From Gemmobacter megaterium (GTDB lineage: Bacteria > Pseudomonadota > Alphaproteobacteria > Rhodobacterales > Rhodobacteraceae), in the NCBI RefSeq assembly GCF_900156815.1, contig NZ_FTOT01000002.1, positions 62,001-126,000 of the forward strand: a stretch of 64,000 bases of DNA, given 5' to 3'. The notes beneath the pieces were generated by a model, which saw nothing but the letters and a program-made list of their open reading frames with translations, had not been told where the DNA came from and ran no database searches. Of the stretch, positions 57,417 to 64,000 are shown in pieces. The position numbers and the translations under genes were made by a program. Numbering within the stretch: the stretch's first letter is position 1; every line of letters starts with the position of its first letter.

Positions 57417-58601
57417 ATGTTCCTGCCCTTCTTCGATGCACTGCGCCGCCAGGGGGTTCCGGTCTCGCTGCGGGAATACCTGGCCTTTCTGGAAGGTGTC
57501 GGCGCAGGGCTTGTCACCTATGATGTCGATGGCTTCTACTATCTCGCCCGCACCGCCATGGTAAAGGACGAGCGCCACATCGACCGTTTCGACCGCGCCT
57601 TCGCCGCCGCCTTTTCCGGGCTGGAGGCTGTATCGGTCCAACAGGTGCTCGAGGCGCTGGACCTGCCGCCCGAATGGCTGGAAAAACTGGCGGAAAAGCA
57701 TCTGACGCCCGAAGAAATGGCCGAAATCCAGGCGCTTGGCGGCTTTGACAAGCTGATGGAAACCCTGCGCCAGCGGCTGGAGGAACAGCAGGGCCGCCAT
57801 CAGGGTGGCAACAAATGGGTCGGCACGGCCGGCACCTCGCCCTTTGGCGCCTATGGCTACAACCCCGAAGGCGTGCGGATCGGCCAGAAAGAGGGGCGCC
57901 ACGGCCGCGCGGTCAAGGTCTGGGACAAGCGCGAATTCCGCAACCTCGACGATCAGGTCGAACTGGGCACGCGCAACATCAAGGTGGCCATGAAGCGGCT
58001 GCGCAAATGGGCCCGCGACGGCGCGCATGAGGAACTCGATCTCGACGGCACGATCCGCGCCACCGCCGAACAGGGCTGGCTGGATGTGAAAACCCGACCC
58101 GAGCGGCGCAACGCCGTCAAGGTGCTGATGTTCTTTGACGTCGGCGGCAGCATGGATCCGCATATCAAGGTGGTCGAGGAACTGTTCTCTGCCGCCCGCG
58201 CCGAATTCAAGCATCTGGAATATTTCTACTTTCACAACTGCCTGTACGAAGGTGTCTGGCGCGACAACCGCCGCCGGTGGGAGGCCCAGACCCCCACCGC
58301 CGAGGTGCTGCGCACCTATGGCCCCGACTGGAAATGCATCTTTGTCGGCGACGCCACCATGTCCCCCTACGAGGTGATGCATCCCGGTGGCGCCAATGAA
58401 CACTGGAACCCCGAGGCCGGGCAGGTCTGGCTGGAACGTGCGCGCCAGCAATGGCCGGGCAATCTGTGGATCAACCCCACGCCGGAACGGTTCTGGGACC
58501 ATACCCAATCCATCCGGCTGATCCGCCAGATCTTCGAGGACCGCATGGTTCCCATGACGCTGGACGGGCTGACCCGCGGCATCAAGGATCTGGGCCGGTG
58601 A
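57417..58601 (+). CDS. CoxE-like VWA-domain protein
   Basis: A 394-residue protein: an N-terminal helical region (1-190) and a C-terminal von Willebrand factor A domain (about 235-390). The metal-ion-dependent adhesion site begins FFDVGGSMDP, a D-x-G-x-S variant of the usual D-x-S-x-S. CoxE-like VWA proteins normally work with a MoxR-type AAA+ ATPase to mature metalloenzymes, but no such ATPase is in this window. It overlaps the next gene (GTGA). Confidence 0.87.
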   Translation: MFLPFFDALRRQGVPVSLREYLAFLEGVGAGLVTYDVDGFYYLARTAMVKDERHIDRFDRAFAAAFSGLEAVSVQQVLEALDLPPEWLEKLAEKHLTPEEMAEIQALGGFDKLMETLRQRLEEQQGRHQGGNKWVGTAGTSPFGAYGYNPEGVRIGQKEGRHGRAVKVWDKREFRNLDDQVELGTRNIKVAMKRLRKWARDGAHEELDLDGTIRATAEQGWLDVKTRPERRNAVKVLMFFDVGGSMDPHIKVVEELFSAARAEFKHLEYFYFHNCLYEGVWRDNRRRWEAQTPTAEVLRTYGPDWKCIFVGDATMSPYEVMHPGGANEHWNPEAGQVWLERARQQWPGNLWINPTPERFWDHTQSIRLIRQIFEDRMVPMTLDGLTRGIKDLGR

Positions 58602-58912
58602 CACCGCGCAGGCGCCGCCACCTGCTTCTGACAGGGGCTGTGCTGGCGGCGGTCGTCGCGGCGATGTTTCTCACACGGGCGCTGCTGATCCTGGCAGGCT
58701 GGGGCCCGGATCCCGCCCGCCCCGTCGAAGGCTGGATGACACCGCGCTATCTGGTACAGGTCTATGATCTGCCGCCGGACCGGCTGGCTGAAACGCTGGG
58801 GGTGGATCCGCATGGCGCAAGAGGCGAGCCCCTGGAACGTATTGCCGCCCGGCGCGGCATTCCGCTGCGCACCTTGATCGACCAGGTCGAATCCCTGCGG
58901 GGGGACGACTGA
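58598..58912 (+). CDS. Small single-pass membrane protein
   Basis: A 104-residue protein starting with GTG at the VWA stop (GTGA overlap). It has an N-terminal basic stretch, a membrane helix (LLLTGAVLAAVVAAMFLTRALLI, about residues 9-31), then a soluble C-terminal part (YLVQVYDLPPDRLAETLGVD). It is co-translated with the VWA gene and 2 bp before the DedA gene. Not recognised. Confidence 0.7.
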   Translation: MTPRRRRHLLLTGAVLAAVVAAMFLTRALLILAGWGPDPARPVEGWMTPRYLVQVYDLPPDRLAETLGVDPHGARGEPLERIAARRGIPLRTLIDQVESLRGDD

Positions 58913-58914
58913 CC

Positions 58915-59511
58915 ATGGCGCTGTCTGACGACCTGATGGCCATGGTTCCGGTCTATGGCCCCGGCCTGATCGGCGCGATCACCTTTGCCTCCTGCGTCGC
59001 GCTGCCGGTCCCGGCCTCGCTGGCGATGCTGATCGGCGGCGCCTTTGCCGCAACCGGCGATCTGGACGCCGACGAAATCGCCGCAGCCGCGCTGGCAGGG
59101 GCCGTCGCGGGCGACCAGATCGGCTGGTGGCTGGGCCGCACCGGGGCGCCCTTGCTGATGCGGATGGCGGCAACGCCCGCGCGCCGCCGCCTGCTGGACC
59201 GCGCCCAGTCGCGGCTGAACCGGCACGCCCTGCCCACCGTCTACCTGTCGCGCTGGCTGTTCAGCCCGCTCGGGCCATGGGTCAACCTGGCCGCCGGGGC
59301 GGCAGGCATGAAATGGGCGCCCTTCACCCTTGCCTCGGTGACTGGCGAGACGACATGGGTCGCGCTCTATGTCGGGCTTGGCTGGGTCTTTGCCTCTCAG
59401 GTGGACCGGCTGGGCGGGCTGGTGGCGGATCTGTCGGGCTTCGCCGCCGCGGCGGTGGTCGCGGCGCTGCTGGCGCGCGCAGTCTGGCGCAAACGCCGCG
59501 GCCGCCCCTAA
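58915..59511 (+). CDS. DedA/SNARE-associated family membrane protein
   Basis: A 198-residue membrane protein of the DedA superfamily. It has the re-entrant amphipathic ASCVALPVPASLAMLIGGAFA (about residues 25-45) and the conserved AGDQIGWWLGR and R-x3-P-x-G-type region SRWLFSPLGPWVNLAAGA (about 112-129). DedA proteins are linked to lipid flipping (undecaprenyl phosphate) and envelope homeostasis. It is convergent with the BAAT hydrolase, stops overlapping by 4 bp. Confidence 0.87.
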   Translation: MALSDDLMAMVPVYGPGLIGAITFASCVALPVPASLAMLIGGAFAATGDLDADEIAAAALAGAVAGDQIGWWLGRTGAPLLMRMAATPARRRLLDRAQSRLNRHALPTVYLSRWLFSPLGPWVNLAAGAAGMKWAPFTLASVTGETTWVALYVGLGWVFASQVDRLGGLVADLSGFAAAAVVAALLARAVWRKRRGRP

Positions 59512-60809
59512 TCCGTCTCGCGGCCCGTCGCCTGCGCCAACCACGCCTGCATCGCCGCCCAGGCCCCCAGGTTCGCCTCGGCATTGGCGGCGGCAGTGCC
59601 CCCGTTGGTTGTCAGCACCCCCGACACGGGATGAACCGACGAAATCCGCGTCGTCGGCACATGGGGGAACAGGATGGAATGGCCCGCCTCGGGCCAGTTC
59701 TTCCAGACCACCGGATGCGGATGCCCCGCCGCTGTCAGGCTGGCCTGAACCATCAGCGCATATAGATCCGACGGCCAAGCCCCGTCATCCCCGCCCGAAA
59801 TCAGCAGCACCGGCCCCCGGATGCGTTCCACCGGGATCCGGGCGCGCGCGCAGGCCTGCGGATCGCCCAGCGCCGTGACCATCGCCTTGCTGTTGCGCCG
59901 CGGCGGCGCCCCCTCGTCATAGGGTGCCCAACTGGCCGCGCGATTGTCATTCCAGATATGCACCAGCGGCACATCGTTCAGCAGCCACGACGGCCCGTCG
60001 CGCCCATGCGCCGGATCCGCCGCCGCCTGCCCGCCATGCACAAAGGCACTTGGCACCCAGCCGGCCACCGCCGACACCTTGTCGGGATAGGTCGCGCCCA
60101 GCAGCAACGCCAGTTCGCCCCCGCGCGACTGACCGCTGACAGCGACAAAGCCATCCTTGGGCTGCACCCTGGCGCGCAGCCAGTCCAGCGCGTCGGCAAA
60201 ATACTCAAGCCGCGTGTTGGAGATATGGCGCTGCACCCCCGCATAGCCGAAATAGGCCAGCGTCATGGCATGATAGCCCTTGGCCGCCATCAGCGCGGCC
60301 CGCGGCTCGTTCACCCCGCCGTTCGATCCGTTGAGGAACATCACCGCAGGGAACGGCCCCGCGCCCGGCGGGCGATACAGCACGCCGACGATCCCGCCTT
60401 CGGAGATCTCTTCGCGCACCACGCCCGGCGCCAGCAGGCGCTGCACCAGGTCGGCCCGCGCCTCTGCACCGTCGGCCGACACCGTCAGCCGCGTCACCAG
60501 CGGCTCTGCGGTCGAGGCGTTGAATTGCGCATGGTCCCTGGCCCCGCCGGTCGGACTGACCTGCGACCAGATCAGCCCCATGTCCGAGACCCCCGCATAA
60601 TCGCCGCCCACCGGCGCATCGCGGCCCAAATCCACCGCTCCCACCGCATCGGCCCGGAACACCGCCCGGCTGAGCCAGGGGTGGCCCGACCGGGACGTTT
60701 CCGTCCCGATCGTCACCAGCGCCCCCGGCTTTGCGCCGGATACGGTGATCCGCCGCGGCACGTCGATCAGGGCGTCGACCGGATCGACGCGCAGCGACAG
60801 GTTGGTCAT
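59508..60809 (-). CDS. BAAT/acyl-CoA thioesterase-type hydrolase
   Basis: A 433-residue protein with the two-domain BAAT layout: an N-terminal immunoglobulin-like beta domain (about residues 1-125) and a C-terminal alpha/beta-hydrolase fold (about 130-430). The nucleophile motif is GQSRGGEL and the acid/base are in GDDGAWPSDL and WPEAGHSI. Eukaryotic members conjugate or hydrolyse acyl-CoAs; bacterial ones are mostly uncharacterised. It begins 6 bp after the binding-protein stop of a peptide-type ABC transporter, so it probably acts on an imported or stored substrate. Confidence 0.82.
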   Translation of the reverse strand: MTNLSLRVDPVDALIDVPRRITVSGAKPGALVTIGTETSRSGHPWLSRAVFRADAVGAVDLGRDAPVGGDYAGVSDMGLIWSQVSPTGGARDHAQFNASTAEPLVTRLTVSADGAEARADLVQRLLAPGVVREEISEGGIVGVLYRPPGAGPFPAVMFLNGSNGGVNEPRAALMAAKGYHAMTLAYFGYAGVQRHISNTRLEYFADALDWLRARVQPKDGFVAVSGQSRGGELALLLGATYPDKVSAVAGWVPSAFVHGGQAAADPAHGRDGPSWLLNDVPLVHIWNDNRAASWAPYDEGAPPRRNSKAMVTALGDPQACARARIPVERIRGPVLLISGGDDGAWPSDLYALMVQASLTAAGHPHPVVWKNWPEAGHSILFPHVPTTRISSVHPVSGVLTTNGGTAAANAEANLGAWAAMQAWLAQATGRETD

Positions 60810-60815
60810 GCGCCG

Positions 60816-62375
60816 TTACTCCGAACTAACCTGCATCGGCACCGAACGGTCCGAGGTCCAGGGAACCACTTTCAGGCCAGGGCGGCTGGCCCAGATGTTC
60901 TTGTAGTGGAACAGCGGGATGATCCCGACCTCGGCGCTCACCACCTTGACGGCATCGCGGATGATCGCCTCGCGTTTGGCATCGTCGAATTCCGAGGTCG
61001 CGGCCTCCAGCAGCCGGTCATGCTCGGCAGAGCTGTAGCGGCCCCAGTTCGATGCGCCCAGGCCCTTTTCCTTACTGACCGTGCCAAGGATCGTGGTCAT
61101 GGCATAGGTGCCTTCGCCCGTGCCATTGCCCCAGGCAATCGTCGCCATGGCATATTCATTGGCATTCGCCCGCCCCGAATAGACCGAGAAGGGGACAACC
61201 TCGACCTGGGTTTCCACGCCCACGCGGGTCCAGAACTGGGCGATGGCCTGCGCGGCCTCCGGGGCCATCGGATAGCGTTCCCCCGGCACATGCATGGTCA
61301 GCTTGAAGCCGTCGGGATAGCCGGCCTCGGCCAGCAGCGCCTTGGCCCGGTCGGGATCAAAGGCGATGGGGCCGGTCTCGGGATCATATCCGAAGGTGCC
61401 TTCGGGCATCCACTGGCTGGCCACCGTGGCGCCGCCCCGCAACACGCGGTCGGCGATCAGGTCGCGGTTGATGGCAATGTTCAGCGCCTCGCGCACCCGC
61501 TGATCCAGCAAGGGGTTCACCTCCAGCGGCTTGCCGGACTTGTCGGTGATGAATTCGCTGGGTTCCGGGTTGAAGCTGGGTTGCAACAGCAGCGCCCGCA
61601 GGCCCGGATAGTCGTGCACCGTCACGGCATCGTTGTCGCGCAACGATTGCAGATCCGACAGCGAGACCTTGTCGATCACATCCACATCGCCTGCCAGCAA
61701 GGCCGCCGTCCGGGCCGCCGGATTGGCGATATAGCGGAAGGTCACGCGCTGCCATTCCGGCTTGTCGCCCCAGAAATCCTCGTTGCGCGTCATCACCACG
61801 CGATCGCCGGGCACATAGCTTTCCAGCTTGTAGGGCCCCTGGCTGACCATGGCCTTGCCGCTGTTGTAATCCTCGGTCGTTGCAGTGGCCCCGACATGCT
61901 TGCTGACAACGTAAACCGTGGACAGGTTGGTCGGCAGCAGCGGGTTGGGCACGTTCGTGCGGATGATGACGGTCTTGGGATCCTTGGCCTCGACCGACTC
62001 GACCGTGCGCACGAAGCCGCGGAAGCTCGCCACCGAACCGGGCACGTCGCGCACACGCTCATAGCTGAAGGCGATGTCGTCCGCCGTCACCGGCGTGCCA
62101 TCGGTCCAGTTGGCGGTGTCGCGGATCTTGAACTCCCAGGTCTGGGGGTCGATCAGGGTCCAGCTTTCGGCCAGCCAAGGCACCAGGCCGCCGGTATCCT
62201 TGGGGGTCAGCGCGGCCCAGAACATCTGTCCCGCGTTATGATCCCCGGCATGGTTGTTCAACTGTGGATCAAGCGACGAGATCGGATCCGTATAGCCAAA
62301 GCGCAAGTCCTGCGCCGATGCGGCCGAGGCGATCAGCGCGGCGGCCAGCGCCGTCGAGATGGCAAGATGTTTCAT
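60816..62375 (-). CDS. Family 5 solute-binding protein of an oligopeptide-type ABC transporter
   Basis: A 519-residue periplasmic binding protein with signal peptide MKHLAISTALAAALIASAASA. Family 5 (OppA/DppA) landmarks are EFKIRDTANWTDGTPVTADDIAFS (about residues 80-103) and IVRTNVPNPLLP-type sequence near 150. It delivers peptides or similar solutes. The ATG overlaps the OppF-type stop by one base (TGATG). It is last in the transporter operon, before the BAAT hydrolase. Confidence 0.9.
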   Translation of the reverse strand: MKHLAISTALAAALIASAASAQDLRFGYTDPISSLDPQLNNHAGDHNAGQMFWAALTPKDTGGLVPWLAESWTLIDPQTWEFKIRDTANWTDGTPVTADDIAFSYERVRDVPGSVASFRGFVRTVESVEAKDPKTVIIRTNVPNPLLPTNLSTVYVVSKHVGATATTEDYNSGKAMVSQGPYKLESYVPGDRVVMTRNEDFWGDKPEWQRVTFRYIANPAARTAALLAGDVDVIDKVSLSDLQSLRDNDAVTVHDYPGLRALLLQPSFNPEPSEFITDKSGKPLEVNPLLDQRVREALNIAINRDLIADRVLRGGATVASQWMPEGTFGYDPETGPIAFDPDRAKALLAEAGYPDGFKLTMHVPGERYPMAPEAAQAIAQFWTRVGVETQVEVVPFSVYSGRANANEYAMATIAWGNGTGEGTYAMTTILGTVSKEKGLGASNWGRYSSAEHDRLLEAATSEFDDAKREAIIRDAVKVVSAEVGIIPLFHYKNIWASRPGLKVVPWTSDRSVPMQVSSE

Positions 62376-63388
62376 CAAAGGCTCCCTTGTTGGCGTGTTG
62401 ATTGGTCGTTGATGTCGTTCAGATGGCAGGCGCTGCGATGCCCTGCACCGATCTGCGCCAGTGCCGGGCGTTCGACGCGGCAGCGATCGAAGGCATGGGG
62501 ACAGCGCGGATGAAAATGGCAGCCCTTGGGCGGGTCGATGGGGCTGGGGATCTCGCCCTTGATCGTCACCCAGGTCTTGCGGCGCTGGTTCAGGTCGGGC
62601 AACTCGCCCAGCAGGGCGCGGGTATAGGGATGATTGGCCGCGCCAGAGAATTGCAGCGCCGGAATATCCTCGACGATGCGGCCCAGATACATGATGACCA
62701 CGCGGTCGCAGATGTGCTGCACCGCCCGCAGATCATGGCTGATGAACAGATAGGTCAGATTAAGTTCATCGCGCAGATCCATGAAAAGGTTCAGAATCTG
62801 CGCCTGGATCGACACATCCAGCGCCGCGATGGATTCGTCGCAGACCAGAAAACGCGGGGCCAGCGCCAGCGCGCGGGCAATGTTGATACGCTGACGCTGC
62901 CCGCCGGAAAACTGATGCGGAAAGCGTGACCGCACCGCCGGATCCAGCCCCACCCGCGCCAGTTGCGCGCTGACATAGCTGTCAAATCCGGCCTTGTCGG
63001 TCATGCCATGGACCAGCGGCGCCTCGCCCACCGCCTGATCCACACGCAGGCGCGGGTTCAGACTGGCCTGCGGATCCTGAAAGATCATCTGCACATCGCG
63101 GTGCACCGCCTTGTCGCGCGCCGCATCGCGGCCATAGACGCGCACCGTGCCGTCACTGGGTGTCATCAGCCCCGCCGCGATCCGGCCCAGCGTCGACTTG
63201 CCCGACCCGGATTCGCCCACCAGCCCGACAACCTCGCCGGGCGCGATGGTCAGATCGACCCCGTCCAGCGCATGGACCACCGGCTTTTGCGGTATCAGAC
63301 CCAGCCGCACCGCGACCGAGCGTTTTTGTTCGCCAAAGCGTTTCGACACCCCGCGCAGGTCGAGAACGGGTTGATCGGCAGCACTCAT
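62375..63388 (-). CDS. Oligopeptide-type ABC transporter ATPase (OppF/DppF)
   Basis: A 337-residue ATPase with Walker A GESGSGKSTLGR (about residues 58-69), signature FSGGQRQRINIARAL, Walker B FLVCDESIAALDVS and the C-terminal PHAFDRCRVERP oligopeptide-ABC (Cys-containing) region. It pairs with the OppD-like ATPase. The start MSAADQPVLDLRG overlaps that gene's stop by 4 bp (ATGA). Confidence 0.93.
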   Translation of the reverse strand: MSAADQPVLDLRGVSKRFGEQKRSVAVRLGLIPQKPVVHALDGVDLTIAPGEVVGLVGESGSGKSTLGRIAAGLMTPSDGTVRVYGRDAARDKAVHRDVQMIFQDPQASLNPRLRVDQAVGEAPLVHGMTDKAGFDSYVSAQLARVGLDPAVRSRFPHQFSGGQRQRINIARALALAPRFLVCDESIAALDVSIQAQILNLFMDLRDELNLTYLFISHDLRAVQHICDRVVIMYLGRIVEDIPALQFSGAANHPYTRALLGELPDLNQRRKTWVTIKGEIPSPIDPPKGCHFHPRCPHAFDRCRVERPALAQIGAGHRSACHLNDINDQSTRQQGSL

Positions 63389-64000
63389 GGCAAGGTCTCC
63401 TCGATGGCCGAGGCCGGGCCGGACAGCGGATGGAAACAGCGCACCCGCTGCGGCATGGCGGGGCCCAGCGTGGGCTGGCGCTGGCAATCGGCCGTTGCAT
63501 GGGCACAGCGCGGGGCAAAGGCGCAGCCGGGCGGCGGGGCATACATGTTCGGCGCCGTTCCGGGGATCTGCTGCAACCGCGCGCCATGCGGCGCCTGCCC
63601 CGGTAAGCTGGCGATCAGCCCGGCGGTATAGGGATGGCGCGGCGCATCCAGCACCGGATCGACCGGCCCGATCTCGACAATCCGGCCCGCATACATCACC
63701 GCGATTTCATCCGCGATGCCCGCCACCACCGACAGGTCATGCGTGATCCAGATCATCGCCATGCCGGTCTGGCGCACCAGTTCCTGCACCTCGACAAGGA
63801 TCTGCGCCTGGATCGACACATCCAGCGCGGTGGTCGGCTCGTCCGCAATGATCACGTCGGGACGGTTCAGCATGGCAATGGCAATCGCCACCCGCTGGCG
63901 CATTCCGCCCGACAACTGGTGCGGATAGGCATCCAGCCGACTTTCGGGGCTGGGAATGCCCGTCGCGGCCAGCGCATCACGGGCACGGGCGCGGGCGGTC
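63385..64000 (-). CDS. Oligopeptide-type ABC transporter ATPase (OppD/DppD), C-terminal part
   Basis: About 204 codons; the N terminus lies beyond the right edge. Visible are the signature LSGGMRQRVAIAIAM, Walker B DVIIADEPTTALDVS and the H-loop ITHDLSVVAG. The C-terminal cluster of four Cys/His near PGCAFAPRCAHA is typical of OppD/DppD. It overlaps the next ATPase gene by 4 bp. Confidence 0.93.
   Translation of the reverse strand, partial: TARARARDALAATGIPSPESRLDAYPHQLSGGMRQRVAIAIAMLNRPDVIIADEPTTALDVSIQAQILVEVQELVRQTGMAMIWITHDLSVVAGIADEIAVMYAGRIVEIGPVDPVLDAPRHPYTAGLIASLPGQAPHGARLQQIPGTAPNMYAPPPGCAFAPRCAHATADCQRQPTLGPAMPQRVRCFHPLSGPASAIEETLP

Noticed and set aside
55992-58604. 870-codon open frame on the minus strand opposite the DUF2927 and VWA genes
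   Set aside because: It is antisense to two genes with clear family features. Codon bias in GC-rich DNA routinely leaves long open frames on the opposite strand.
1-64000. CRISPR array, tRNA, rRNA or insertion sequence
   Set aside because: No regularly spaced repeats, clover-leaf-forming genes, rRNA sequence, or transposase genes with terminal repeats were seen.

Overview
The window is high-GC chromosomal DNA from an alphaproteobacterium, most likely family Rhodobacteraceae/Paracoccaceae (Rhodobacter, Paracoccus or a relative). The evidence is a complete Rhodobacter-type gene transfer agent (GTA) cluster, a 409-residue Shemin-type 5-aminolevulinate synthase with an FNR-like site upstream, an alphaproteobacterial RNase P RNA, and MEP-pathway ispG beside a RodZ-like gene. 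No tRNA, rRNA, transposase, integrase or CRISPR array was seen.

Layout. (1) 1-17282 is an aromatic-compound catabolic island, nearly all on the minus strand. It holds two branched-chain-amino-acid-type (Liv) ABC uptake systems, one cut off by the window edge. It also holds a TfdB-like phenol hydroxylase, a LysR regulator, an intradiol hydroxyquinol-type dioxygenase, an acyl-CoA-dehydrogenase-fold flavin monooxygenase, two alpha/beta hydrolases, a PcpA/LinE/MhqO-type extradiol dioxygenase, a maleylacetate reductase and a GMC oxidoreductase. Two different ring-cleavage chemistries appear to converge on one maleylacetate reductase. (2) 17537-23690 carries an Rrf2-type regulator, a lipoate-protein ligase with rearranged domains, and a pqiAABC (MCE) envelope lipid-transport operon. 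(3) 23205-28392 is a three-gene N-acetylglutaminylglutamine amide (NAGGN) osmoprotectant operon with a divergent MarR regulator and a perfect palindrome between them. (4) 28402-40338 is mostly housekeeping: PhnA-like protein, ispG, rodZ-like, hemA, a guanidinium exporter gene behind a guanidine-II riboswitch, an M20 peptidase, an Hsp70-like ATPase, rpmG, a YebE-like protein, rnpB and cysE. (5) 40419-54545 is an intact GTA structural cluster, gp1 to gp15, on the minus strand. Upstream of it are a strong consensus promoter and, within about 50 nt, a terminator-like hairpin. (6) 54768-64000 holds xthA, a DUF2927 lipoprotein, a CoxE-like VWA protein with small membrane proteins, a DedA protein, and the end of an oligopeptide ABC operon that also encodes a BAAT-type hydrolase.

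How it works together. The catabolic island can import an aromatic or an aromatic-derived acid, hydroxylate it to a hydroquinone or hydroxyquinol, cleave the ring to (acyl)maleylacetate and reduce that to 3-oxoadipate. The natural substrate cannot be read from the sequence. The most checkable regulatory signals are the riboswitch at 34646-34689, the FNR-like site at 34202-34215, the palindrome at 23714-23725, the LysR-type repeats at 3390-3437 and 7932-7946, and the GTA leader hairpin at 54595-54621. Nothing here is clearly a new system; the GTA leader and the dual ring-cleavage layout are the best candidates for something undescribed.
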